Below are positions 1 to 11,468 of a stretch of DNA of 64,000 bases, piece by piece. Numbering within the stretch: the stretch's first letter is position 1; each line of letters opens with the position of its first letter. The stretch is taken from NCBI GenBank assembly GCA_004794785.1, contig SJOL01010342.1, positions 290,717 to 354,716 of the forward strand, given 5' to 3'. A model generated the notes under the pieces. It was given only the letters and a program-made list of their open reading frames with translations. It had not been told where the DNA came from and did not search any database. The DNA is from Opisthorchis felineus. Lineage: Eukaryota > Platyhelminthes > Trematoda > Opisthorchiida > Opisthorchiidae. Made by a program: the position numbers and the translations under genes.

Positions 1-550
1 TTGATCGAACCCTACCCAGTTCTGTTACACTTCCTTTCATTCCATTTCATTACACAACAATGTGTATTGTAGATGGCATGTGTAAACCACTCACATCATT
101 TTATCTGGTATGCTAGGATTCAGTGTTCATTATAAAGTTTTTGCGTCAGACATGATGGACTACATTATCACAAAGAAAACACTAGAGAACACAGACTTGT
201 AATGAATTGTCCCACCGTCGAGCATGTAAGAAGCGTTTATTCATTTTAGTGAAGCCGAACGAATAGTAATCTAAGTGAATTGGGTGGCATGGTAAATACA
301 GAGAAGGAAAGCATCTAACTTGATGCTACAAATGTCTGAAACGTGTCAATTCTTCGCTGTTTATAGCTGGTCACAGCAGACAACATAAAGTAAACAAGAC
401 AACATTTTGTTAGGGGAAGTTACACACCCACGGGAAGGCCTGAATTAACTGGATTTTCCTACAAAGCCCATTCATTGAATACGGGGACAGTCTGCTTTTT
501 GTCGTTTTCCATTGCATTTACTGATGTGCATGCAATCCTTGTTTTCACAG

Positions 551-990
551 AACGCGAAGAGATCCCATCCGGCAGGAGTAAGTGCATTGGTATTCAGCTG
601 GTTTAATTCTGGTGTTAGCGGATTCAGCTCACAGCCACCTAGTTGGAAAAACCTTGCAATATCATTTGAATGTCGCCGGTGCCTTAGAAACTCAAACAGA
701 TTCAACGAGGTGGACAGTCAGGAGTCCATCTTATTGGATACAACTATGCTACCAGTTTTAATGCCTGAGAACTGAAGAGAGTCGACTGTGTTGATTAGAA
801 CCCTTTCGACAGGCAGTGTTCATATTTGTTGCAACGGGTGACTGTAGTGTTGATCTTCATTGTCAAAGTTTCGTCTAATAGGCTATGAATAGCTTCTAGG
901 GTTTTCTGCATAGCTGCCTAGACCTTCCAGCCAGCATGCTTAAGTTTGTGAGAATTAGTTGCCTTTACAGCCGGTTGTTTGGACATTTAA
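551..990 (+). CDS. 3' end of an upstream VAL-type gene (gene 0, partial)
   Basis: Two exons are visible. Exon 551-577 (27 nt) follows TTTTCACAG and is followed by GTAAGT; it starts and ends in phase 1 and reads REEIPSGR. Exon 971-990 follows CCTTTACAG and reads GCLDI then TAA. The surrounding 330-1150 segment resembles 10180-10851, the tail of gene 1, including a second 27-nt phase-1 exon at the matching place. That conservation is why I call this the tail of another family member whose CAP exons lie left of the window. Relative to gene 1, the terminal exon has a one-base difference just after the shared Leu-x-Ile stretch, giving an earlier stop. Confidence 0.5.
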
Positions 991-2889
991 ATCCACTCAG
1001 AAAATTGCGATTGGAACTGGGTCAAATCAGTTCACATTCTTTTGGTTTCGGTTTGCAGGTACCTGTCAGTCCATGTGATTGGTCGTCGCACAAGTTAAAA
1101 TCCAGGCAAATTGTGTTGAATGGCATAAGTCATTATAAACAGCAAAATGAATAGTATGGTATGGTGAAAATATGAAGCAAACCAAAGCTTAGTTGCGTAA
1201 CTTGAGCGATAGTATATCACAAGGCACACCCAACGAAAGATACACATATCTGGAAACACTGAAATGTATCCTTAGGAACCTGTATTGTATAGATTGAAAT
1301 ATACGACATATGCGTATGCTATAGTCCTCATATGAACCTTTGCTGTTGTTTCGATATTATCGTCACATCGATACCGTCGAAATGAAACTACCATTGTCTT
1401 CACCTGCAGCCAAGAATGCTCGGTCAATTTGATTTAATTTCATGTATATTTGAGTACACGAGTGATACGTTCATATTTCTTGATTTTCTCGTCAATCATG
1501 AAGACTCACCTAGTTCCTATTTTGTGTATCGGTCACTACGCTGTACACACAGAATTGGAAAATACAGTTGATTGTCATTCCTGGATGTAAGCTCATGGTA
1601 GGTTCACGTAAGGGAACCGAGTTTGGGTTTGGGCAGACGGCGACTTTTACTAGCCGGTGCAAACACTTCGAAAAGTTTGCTTCCACGCTATACACATGGG
1701 GTAGTTGACTTCGGTTGTTGGGCCCAAGCAGTCTTCACCCCGCATTCCCCGGAAAACAAATCGGAGATCTGCAATTAGTGTTACGGTTCCGGCTTCTAAG
1801 CTGAACATAATACCTTAGAATCGTTCACTCATTTCTCAGCAGTCACAGTACAGACACAAAGCTCTGTACAACTCACCTGATCCCCAGAGGTACACCTGTT
1901 TGTGGTGTACGGTGCTTTGGACACGCAGCCGGTAAGTTTTACAAACATAATTCCAAGCATCTCCCTGCCCATTTATGCAGAGGCACAGCAAAAATCATAA
2001 ATGATTCACTTCCTAGTTATTTGGTGATCAAAAAGCATTTGACAAGTTGCACTCAGTGTGCGGATGTTACATTGAAAGATTCTGCAAACGGATTTTGACA
2101 ATGATCGCAGTCAGGGTTGGGGAACCCCAGTTATGCAAATAGCTCGGCTACCACTACCATCTTGGCCTCAGCAAGAGGTGTAAGTAAGAATTATCCGGTT
2201 GGCACTTGCGCCTTACTGCTAGTGAAGGTATTTAACAATTGAGCGCGCCAAGACCTCTCGTTTGACCCGTTTGGCATGCCTGCCAGCTGACGTTTGTTAC
2301 CGAGACTTCAGTCCAACCCGAGTGAACGTTTGGCTTCCGTACCGTACCAGTGACCGCTCAGATCCCATAACGGATCTCAATGCGTTCCGATTGTTGTAAC
2401 GCCTAGTTTTCCAAATTGAAGATTTGTAAATTATTCCCTTCATACCTGTTGCCTCCTGTGGCTTAGTGAACCCACCCTGTGCAGCATTCTGTATCTAGGC
2501 TTTTTAGGTCTGATCGGTTTCAGTTAATAAACGCACGTCCAATTGCAAACAAAACGACCAGTACTTTCTAGGAAACGACTATCTCGCGTAACTATGGCCT
2601 CCAGGATATAAGTTGACAGCTGCACGTGAGGAAGTTATTGGAAATGGAACGATTATATGTTAATCCTTGAGTCGGCAGTCCATCGAACATTCTGAATGTC
2701 CGTTAGATTTAATTTAACAGGTGTCATTTGGCATGCGTTACCCCAAACCACAGGTTGATTCTTGGTGTCCAAACTACCCTGTCAGTACACTTCTAGTCTT
2801 TCCTATGTGCCCCTTTCTTTCCTAGTGCCCCAGTCTAAATGTAAACTTATTTTGCTGTCGCTGCTATAGTTCCTAACAAACTGCCTTTC
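991..2889. other. intergenic stretch between gene 0 and gene 1
   Basis: I see no exon with coherent splice sites and no recognised protein. The first ~160 bases are still alignable to the gene 1 terminal exon region, so they are probably 3' untranslated or decayed coding sequence. Any gene 1 promoter should lie here, but no motif stands out. Confidence 0.4.
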
Positions 2890-2938
2890 ATGTATGGCTT
2901 GCAGTCTACCTTGCTCCTGTGTAGTGTTGCACAATTTC
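2890..2938 (+). CDS. gene 1 candidate signal-peptide exon
   Basis: ATG followed by a short hydrophobic run containing STLLLCSVA, ending in phase 1 before GTGTAT. Its length of 49 nt equals that of the gene 2 signal exon and the phase matches the next exon, which is the main support. The donor is weak and no transcript is available. Confidence 0.35.
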
Positions 2939-5900
2939 GTGTATAACCCTCTCCTCAAGCAACCTACCTCTACCTATCAGCGGAGAACAAACCAATCTTT
3001 AATGTTCTTAATGACTTTCAACTTGCGCAAAATTTGATATTGGACGCATTTATGAGCGCCATATCAGTCACATCCGTAGGGTCTGAAGATACCAGATTAA
3101 AATATGGCTATATACTTTGCTATCTGGCAGGTTTTGATAAAGTCTTACAGAGTAGTCAAAATCGGTGAGGTTTGAAGAGCGAATTTCATTAAAATTTTGC
3201 GGCAAGCCATACAATTTTTGTCGTATGATTTTACTTAGGCGTAGCAATCAGTGTGAGATAATGAAATCCAACTATGGTGCTAAAATCTGAAAATGTCGTT
3301 AGAACAACATCCGGAGAGAATGAAAACTGTACTGTTTCCCTTGCATGGAATGATTTCGTAGAATTTCTTTACCTTCTAACAAAAGTTATGATTTTCAAGC
3401 CAGTCCTAAGACTGGTTCGCGAGAGATAATGAGGCGTAGGATGCAAAAAATGCTGAATAACAAAACGGAATGTAACCGTAGAAACTCCTGACTTTTTAGA
3501 TAACTTGAGATCACTCAGTCACGGCAAAAATGCATTCTTGAACAAGCACAACATGTACCGGACGATGGTTCTCAAAGGGATGGTTCCGAACCAACCACCG
3601 GGTTTGCTGCTCCCTAATTTGGTGAGTTCTCATGGCAACTTGCAAGGCGAACAACCATGATGAAAGTCTTCATTATTTCCCCGAAAAACATCGATAATCT
3701 TTTCCCCTTATAGTAATTTGGCCATCGTTTTTTGTTGGAAATCTGAATGGACCAGCTTTCTTTTTAAACTAAAAAATATGCTTGACCTACTAATGTCTGT
3801 CTGACTGACTTTCAAACCCTTACTGTGAATAAATGTTGGCTGGGAAGGGAATTAATGCTAGATTAATACAATCATTCCGAGGTGCCTAAACATCCAGGCT
3901 CTCATCCAAGTTATCTGGATAGAAACTGAAAACAAGAACGCCACTGATATCCATTAGCAGAGTATCCAATCAGGCACAGTGGGGAACACGCGGTCCCCAT
4001 CCTGGAAGGTGAGTAACACCGACAGCACCCAAACGTCCGATGCAGTGTGCTGACTATCATAAAAAATCCACCAGCCTTACTTGCTGCGACGAATTCCGTG
4101 GCTTCGTCTGGAAGGACCCCTGATGCAACGATAGGAAACACTCTACTACACAGGCCGCGAATGGGTGCTCCAGTCTGAATTGCGCGGACGAAGACGATGT
4201 AATTATTGTATACATACACTTTCAAAATATTTCCAAACCCAATACAGGAGAACACACATGAAGAAACAAACTTCTCCATAAAATTCTTCCTTCCCGTCTT
4301 CATAAAAACACCATGCTCAGCCACGGTAGCCATTAAAAGTAGGAATCCCTTCGCCCACCTTGGACCTTGAGTAAGTTTAAACAAATTTTTGCAAAACTAC
4401 GAATCTCTGAAGAGATTTTAATGTACCGAATAAATACTGTCAACCTCTAAAACCTTGATTCAAACTATGACTTCAGAGATTCTTAGAGTGTGCATCTAAG
4501 GATCGGCCAATGAAGGTACACACGCGCACACGCACATAAAAACAACATGGACTGCGTTCGCATCAGTCCGCCAACCGATCTCAGGACGTGACACGAATTC
4601 CACTGATTGGAAGAATCCTTGATAGTGACCATGGCAACGTCGGACCACAATATCTTATTCCACCACATCTTGTTTTGACTATGAACTTTCCGTATAAAAT
4701 TTGTTTTACTTATAAGTGAACAAATAAATCTTAACATATCAGTAGTTGTCGCGCGCTCAGCACAGCAGTGAAACGTTTTCTGACATGCGTCGAACTATTC
4801 CTCAAGTGGTCTTGAGAGAATTACACCTCTTCATCTACCGCTACTGAAGAACATCGCGATGTGCGTAACTCAGTTTTTAAGCTGAATTGAATGCAGAGAA
4901 GTAACAGTTAAACTGAGCTGCAAATAAATCTGCCGAACTTTCTGAAAAATTTAAGCAACTAAGTTAAAATCATAACCAGTTGGTTTATTGGCTCGTATAA
5001 TAAAACGTCATCAAGAGGTAACAATTAAAATTTACGCATTTTAACACTACTGACTGGTTCTACGAAATCGACTGTATCGGCCATACTGCGCACTGATAGT
5101 TCTCTTTCGCTAGGCTTTATACACTTCTCAAGAACTACCAACCACATCACTGGTGTACTCACGTCGTGCATTGTATATTCGTCGAACATCGAGTCTGCCA
5201 TCAGACAACGCCTGAGACGAACCGGCCTCATTGGGCCACAGAACATAGATTACTGTCTCAATTGCTATCTTAGAACACTTGGTCGAGAAGGGCTGCTGTG
5301 TGAAAAAAAGAAAACGCCTACATCGAGTGCGCATGGCGCAGTTTGAAATGCTATCATTGGTTAAGGCCACTATATCGCGATTACGCAACCAGGACCCCGA
5401 TCGTGCTATCTCTGAACTTGCTTTGGCTACACCTCCAAACTTCCCTGTGGAGCTACTTGTTTTCTCGAGTGACAGGTATCATGCGGTCTGTACCCCATTA
5501 CACCGTTTGATCGGGAAATGTTGCAAGTTGGTTGGAAGCAATGTGGTCATGCAGTTTCATAAAGTGCTCGCTGATTCAAATTTCCTGGAATTAGAAATAT
5601 CTGTGCTTCAACCAATTCGAGTGTTTTGATGAACACACTCCAAAATTTACATGGACTGGATTGCTGTCTGCTGTGCCGCTGATATGACCAAAGCATCCTG
5701 ATTTACTCACATGTTCTTCACAATTCCGACCACACTAACATTACTACTGCCACGTGATTTGCGTGAAAAGGATTGTTTACTCCACAAAGCACCTTACGAT
5801 GCTTTACCGTGCTCCGTTTCGTCACTCTCTACGTTATTCCTGTACGTAATTTGATCGCATTATTTCAGCTTTCATTTCATACCGTGACTCTTTACAGACA

Positions 5901-8900
5901 TGGAGCGATGTTCTGGAGGAAAATGCAAAAAATGAAGCAGAAAGGTGCGCTTATTCAGTGACCGGAGAGAATTTGCCTGGCGAGATTCGAGCACAATCAA
6001 GAAGAGAGAAATTTGAGTGAGTTCGGACTTTAGTAATGCTGATCACATTTATATGACTTAAGTGTATTTGTAAAATTGTCACTTAAGAAGATTCTATCGA
6101 TGACCACTTGTGAAACTTAAATCAGTGCGTGGTTAAGACTGCTTGATATTTCATGCATATCGCTCTTGTATTAACGACTCATCCTGGCCCGATACATTCA
6201 TTCCGATGGGACCACACCAGATAGAAAAAGCGCTAAACACCAATTTCGCTCTTTCGCGAGCTCATTAGCCGTGCTAGAAGTTGAGTTATGAGCAAATGTC
6301 ACGCGACTGAATTTAATGCTTTCCAACCATGATGTATTTCAACCAGAATAACTTCACTAGCAGAGGTGGAAATCTGTACAGTTCGAAGTTGCGAGTGGAA
6401 GGTTTACAAATCCCGCAATCTCCTACCACTAAACAAAGTTTTCCCACCAGCGTCCCAGAGTGACAGATGCGTCAATCGATCAGCTCAACCAGGACCGTTA
6501 CCTGACCGTCGTTCTTGCCGTCAGGAAAACAAATCACCGTGGGCAAGTGCGAACATGTTCACCTGTTTGGACAGGATATTTCAGGTGCGTCCAGTGGGCG
6601 CTGGTGGATGTAGGGTGAAACCCTCTCCTTACTTGTCAGACATACAGGGTCCAATCATCGGCAAGGCAGTTGAGCTCTAATAACAGTGAAAATAGAAACC
6701 AGTGGCTCGCCTCTTTTCTGAGGAGAACAAACGAAAGCAAATGTATGTAAGATTAACACAAATCGCACGCATGCGGGATAATCAAAGAGCGTTTTATACT
6801 CGCCATTCTAGCTGCTGAATAATGGCACATGATGGTGTGAATGACTGATTAATGGTTCCACGCTCAAGCAGCCATACAGCATTAAGTATCTCGATTGTTT
6901 AGGACTGAATAGCATTAGGGAACAAAGTATGAAACCCTAGATGATGGATTAATGTCATATCCAGACAATCGGGACAGGGACTCCATCAGTACGGGATTAC
7001 CTAATGGAACTAAATACTCGTTAAATCCGACTTGTCTTGAACCGGCCTTGAAGTAAAAAGCCAAGTGTAGATACGCAGCTCTGCGTGCGTTTCTAGTTCG
7101 TAATCAACTATGCGCGTGCAGCGACCCATGAGCGCATAGTTCCTATGCAACTCGCTCATTCCGTAAAGACGTAGTCTATCAAAGTACATAAGTAGAGGTT
7201 ACAGGGATCCAGCCTTTATTCGGGTGCATTCGTACCTTAAGGAAACCAAACCATTTTCTATCTTTCAACTGAATAAATCGGCAGTGATGAACAATGAACA
7301 GGTATTTTCCTGTGGGTGGCATACTAGCTACGGTGAACTAAAATACCTCAATCCCGTTGTGCTATCCTGTAAATTGTGCTGGCATACTCGGGTTGAACAA
7401 CCCTAAAACCACTTCCTACGATTAGGTCTTGGAGGCTGATATAACTTTATGGATTTTGAGAATACAACTGTAACTTCTTTCATTGGAATGTTAATCTGGG
7501 CACTGTCCTTGAAGACCAGGTTATTTAATGACACAATAAGAAATAGCGGCTAATTTTAGAAGAAAATACTTCTTTTAATTGCTGTTGGCCAAAACAAGTC
7601 GAGTTAGTCGATCAACATTTGTGGCGTTTCAAGATACGCCAAAGACCATTGCGCCATTGGAACAAATTGGTGTACATATCAGAATACCACTGGGAAAGGT
7701 TGCGAGGGATTTAGGCATGACTTGGGTCGCTCAAATAAAGAGATCAGCCCTGGGACGTTCAGTAATCCAGAATTTCTCATTTTTGTATACCTGTCCTGAG
7801 TGTTCCAGCAACACAACTACCAACGTGCATATGGCACACTAGCCAAAATATTTATAACGGGGAAAGGATGATATCTCACGACAACTCTTCAGAAAAGAGA
7901 GTAGGCCTGGTGAAATTTAAGAAAGCTCCTGGACATTTCGAGGCCGCTTGTTCCCACTGAAAGATCTAACCCGTAAAAAACTACGTCACCAGAAATAACT
8001 GCATAATATCCTCTGCTTGAGTCATAAAGATAAATACGGAGTAATCAACCCGCAACACTTCCATTATATGTTTTCTATAACCATTTGGTAGACTGCTAGG
8101 ATAGAGGTTAAGGACAAACAAATCCTTCTTTTCAAAAGCATTCTCTCAAGTAAGGGCACCCAGCCCGTATAAGTTGAAGAGAACGGGAGGAGCAAGATGC
8201 ACAGCGACAACCGATCAACATATCAAATGATATGAAGTCAACTCCTAAAGCAGATAATGACAACTTTGCGGATTTACTGTGCAACCATAAGATGAGAGTG
8301 CATTTTAAATATCCTTCCTTGACAGAATTGTATTTTGCGCATTTCCTTGTTACAGAAGTGATATTATGTTTTTCTTTTCACTCTGCTTACAGTGCAGTCA
8401 AGTACTGGTTTGATCAACATCTACACTACAAATACGGTCGATATCCTCCAGAAAATCCCAACCAAGTGTCGGGCTACACACAGGTACACTAACTCTAATA
8501 AGTCAACCAGAGCAGTCACACGATGGAGATCAAGTGATTATCACTCATTTTTTTCGGTCTTTCAGCTTGTGTGGGCAAACACACAGACAGTTGGTTGTTA
8601 TCAAACCTACTGTAACCATTACTGGACTGGCTCCAACTTGGAATCAGGCATACACAATACAGTTTGTCGATACTGGCCACCGTAAGCAGTCTCATTGTGT
8701 ATATCATTTTCGTTGGACAATATATCAAAATACTAATAGCTCGGCTACGTCAGTTGGTTGTAAATCAGATGGCTGTTGACCTTTTCGCCCGGCCCTACAG
8801 TTTACTCTCTGAAATATGGATGCCAATGTTGGCAAATCATCAATGCGTGGTAATGATACCTCCACGATTGGTGACGAGACATATGCCAGCACATTTCTGA

Positions 8901-10851
8901 GCTTGGAAAACAGATCAGCGGACATCTGATCTACAGCCAATAATTTTACATTTGGATTACTTTATTTATGTTTCTTTTGCCTTGGTTCCCATTTCAGGGG
9001 CAATCTGGACAAGGAAATGCCATATGAACGTAAGCAGAAAATGATCGATTCACTATCGAGTGGACTTTCCATCAGTCTATCAACAATTTCGTGGCACCCT
9101 TATAAAAAACGTTTTTCCACATGAGTTATATAAAAATGATCTAACCAACGGTAACAACGCAAAACATTTTAAAAACTAGGCATTTTTATCAGAGGTGGAG
9201 ACGATTTGTTTAATAGGCTAGAAAGTGACATCAGTTGGGCTCAAGCTAGAGGCTACCGCGTCTCATCTACATTTGAAGGATCAAAATTAGTTCAGTGAAA
9301 GTAGCTGAACAGGAATGTCCTTCCAAGAGGAGACACCTTTTTCATATATTTTCTACAACAATATATTTTTCATATATATTCATACTCACCTGGACTGAGA
9401 AATAACACGCTGCTTATCTTTTAATAAATCTCGTATACATAAGGCATACCTGACCATTCTGGCCTGGCTACTGATTCGCATGTTAAAAACAGATGGAGGC
9501 CTCGAAATTTGATGGCTGGCACTGCATTATGATTTAACCGCTTTTCCATTTCTAGGTGTTAGCATGAAGAGTTGTCCCTCTACTAGGATAGCGCTTAAGC
9601 TTTCTTCCTGACTAAGGTTAGTGGTTGCCCTAGCTGGTTGAAAGAGCACTCAAAGCAACAGGGTGTTGAATAGGCTAGCAGCATGGATAGGGTCAATAAG
9701 AATTAGTAATAATGCTTCAGTTCGTTCAATGTTCCATCCCGTTCAAGCTCTGTTAACTTAATGACTTGTCTAACATTGAACTGGTTATCAGAATTGGCCA
9801 CTAACCAATAACGGTCTATCAAAACAACAGCAGATCCGTAGTCACTGACAACTTGCTTGTTCCATTGTAAACGTGCAATATCACTACCACCGTTGGAAAG
9901 TCTGGCAACATTGTTTGGAGTAACTACTAGGCCACGTGAAATCCAGTAGGTCAAACTGCATTTTCCCTAGCTAATACCTAAACCTAAACAACAAAATGAG
10001 GCTACCAAGGATTGTAAACCATTCAGAAACACTGGCCTACAATGGATCATCTGATCGTCAGACAAAAAGCAAATTAACTTGTTTGTAAAAACAACCGAAC
10101 GTGTCTCTAATTCAAATGGATAGCACAGTAAGTAGGAAAAGGCAAGGCGAATAACGTTGTTCAACAAATGACCGAGACTTGTCTATTCTTCTGTGTTTAT
10201 ACCAAGTCGCAGCAGACAACAGTGAAAATTGAGCGAAAAGAATATTTTGTTGGAGAATTAACATAACCCCTTAGAACCCCACCGTCTGAACCAATTAGGT
10301 CTGGGTACAAAACCTACTAATTATATATGGACCTCAAAAGACAGATTGCTAGCCGTTGTGCCCCATTGTTTTTTTAACGGTTTGCATCTACTTCTTTCTC
10401 ACACAGAACCCGTAGTGTTTTCATCAAGCAGGGGTAAGTCCGCCGGAGTTCAGCTTGTCTAGTAATACTGTTAGCTTTGCCAGTTTAATGGTAACTATCG
10501 AGGGCGGTGGTGCAAAGTAGTTTGATAATCAAATGCTACAAACGTTTAGATTTGGCGTCTGTCGAACTTGGTATTTGTGTAGTATTCATTTGTATTCATT
10601 CGTAAAACTGACTTTGAACATGATTTCTGCATAGCTGTACAATTTGGAAATAGAAGGATTCTCTAAAACATTCAGCTGAATACTGAATATTAGAAAAACG
10701 GGTTTCTTTTTCAGCCGATAGTTTGGGCATTTTAGATCCACTCAGAAGATCGCACATGAAGTCGTACCTGTCACTGAGCCAAATCGGTTTACTTTCATGT
10801 GGTTTTGGTATAAATATTTGTTTAAATCCACGTGGTAGTTGGTTATCGTAA
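2890..10851 (+). CDS. gene 1: secreted CAP-domain venom allergen-like protein with micro-exon tail
   Basis: Proposed exons: 2890-2938, 3500-3621, 5898-6016, 6525-6584, 8393-8483, 8566-8681, 8998-9029, 10407-10433 and 10715-10851. Joined, they are 753 nt and in frame (about 250 residues). Visible CAP landmarks are HNMYR, LPNLTW, GQVRTC, YWFDQH, SGYTQLVW and three Cys after the last motif. CAP proteins of this type are secreted by flukes at the host interface; the exact role of this one is unknown. The usual cavity His before YTQ is Gly and the usual Glu after WF-D is Gln, so classical metal binding is probably lost. The GTAAGC after 9029 is taken as a donor, but the frame also stays open there, so an unspliced end is possible. 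Gene 2 is its tandem copy. Confidence 0.8.
3500..3621 (+). CDS. gene 1 CAP exon 1 (HNMYR)
   Basis: Acceptor CTTTTTAG, donor GTGAGT, phase 1 in and phase 0 out. Encodes the first CAP helix: NKHNMYRTM, then a Pro-rich loop and LLLPNL. It aligns with gene 2 12133-12236 and gene 3 21927-22039, which have the same phases. Confidence 0.85.
5898..6016 (+). CDS. gene 1 CAP exon 2 (TWSDVLEENA)
   Basis: Acceptor TTTACAG, donor GTGAGT, phase 0 in and phase 2 out, 119 nt, the same length as the gene 2 counterpart. Encodes the Trp-led helix TWSDVLEENAKNEAERC and VTGENLPGE. Confidence 0.85.
6525..6584 (+). CDS. gene 1 CAP exon 3 (GQxxxC)
   Basis: 60 nt, phase 2 to 2, between CCGTCAG and GTGCGT. Reads KTNHRGQVRTCSPVWTGYF. 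The GQ-x3-C motif is also found at the matching place in gene 2, which supports an otherwise short exon. Confidence 0.65.
8393..8483 (+). CDS. gene 1 CAP exon 4 (YWFDQH...SGYTQ)
   Basis: Acceptor GCTTACAG, donor GTACAC, phase 2 in, 0 out, 91 nt as in gene 2. Contains KYWFDQHLHYKYGRYPPEN and ends in SGYTQ, the first half of the CAP1 signature, with Gly where most CAP proteins have His. Confidence 0.9.
8566..8681 (+). CDS. gene 1 CAP exon 5 (LVWANTQTVGC)
   Basis: Acceptor TTTCAG, donor GTAAGC, phase 0 in, 2 out, 116 nt, a length conserved in all three genes. Holds LVWANTQTVGC, YCNHYW and VCRYWP, with three Cys expected to form disulfides in the secreted protein. Confidence 0.9.
8998..9029 (+). 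CDS. gene 1 CAP exon 6 (GNLDKEMPYE)
   Basis: 32 nt, acceptor CATTTCAG, donor GTAAGC, phase 2 in, 1 out. The gene 2 copy is identical in length and nearly so in sequence. From here on all exon borders are phase 1. Confidence 0.75.
9030..10406. other. gene 1 intron between CAP domain and tail
   Basis: No further exon with strong splice sites is seen. Weak 15-nt phase-1 possibilities near 9179 and 9558 have poor donors and are not called. Confidence 0.4.
10407..10433 (+). CDS. gene 1 tail micro-exon (27 nt)
   Basis: Pyrimidine-rich acceptor TTTCTCACACAG, donor GTAAGT, phase 1 to 1. Reads PVVFSSSR. A 27-nt exon of equal phase at 551-577 is its paralogue in gene 0. Confidence 0.6.
10715..10851 (+). 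CDS. gene 1 terminal exon
   Basis: Acceptor TTTCTTTTTCAG, phase 1 in, 44 codons then TAA. Contains DSLGILDPLRR, a semi-hydrophobic stretch SLSQIGLLSCGFGI and the end GSWLS. The gene 0 paralogue (971-990) ends early after a one-base difference. Confidence 0.55.
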
Positions 10852-11419
10852 ACTTCTTCCGGAATTGAATGATGTCTCTAAATTGTTGATGTATTTTGAA
10901 AGATCCCACTCAAATTCACTGCCTTTGCAAATATCCAGCATCTTACTGAAGAAACAAATATGTAGGATGAAGGAGGATGGAGGAAATCTCCAGCATTCGG
11001 AATCACACTTTTCCAAACAGCCTACCTCTGCTGCTATCAAACGTTGTCCGATTAGCTCTAAATGAGCATAATCCCACCGCTTCAAGGAGTCGGTTTGCAA
11101 AAAGAGAACGATAAATTACCCCAGTGTTACGAAGTATGCATGGGTTATCACGTAATAATGCCTAGAGAATGCTTTCACGAGATGAAGCAATCAGTCATCC
11201 TTTTACTGCCCGTTACCTTTATCTAACCGGTTACGTATCTCAGGTGACTTCATTTGTGAATGTCTTCTTTGGAGAAACCTTATAGATTTTGAGGGCCTCC
11301 GACTGTGATGTTTTGAGGAAACAATGAAACTGAAGTACCTTGTGTTTTCGCTTTACAAACTACATATAACTGCATCAGTCTGTGTGGAAAATTTACAAGA
11401 AAAGTCTGTTTTATGATCC

Positions 11420-11468
11420 ATGTTTAATGCACCAGGTGTATTTGCTTTCCTGATGTTTCTGGCGTCAT
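11420..11468 (+). CDS. gene 2 candidate signal-peptide exon
   Basis: Reads MFNAPGVFAFLMFLAS, a good signal peptide shape, then phase 1 before GTATAA. Same length (49 nt) and phase as the proposed gene 1 signal exon and about 660 nt upstream of CAP exon 1. Confidence 0.5.

Noticed and set aside
3911..4384. 157-codon minus-strand open frame
   Set aside because: Lies inside a gene 1 intron, has no recognisable domain and no splice context; length is possible by chance in 64 kb.
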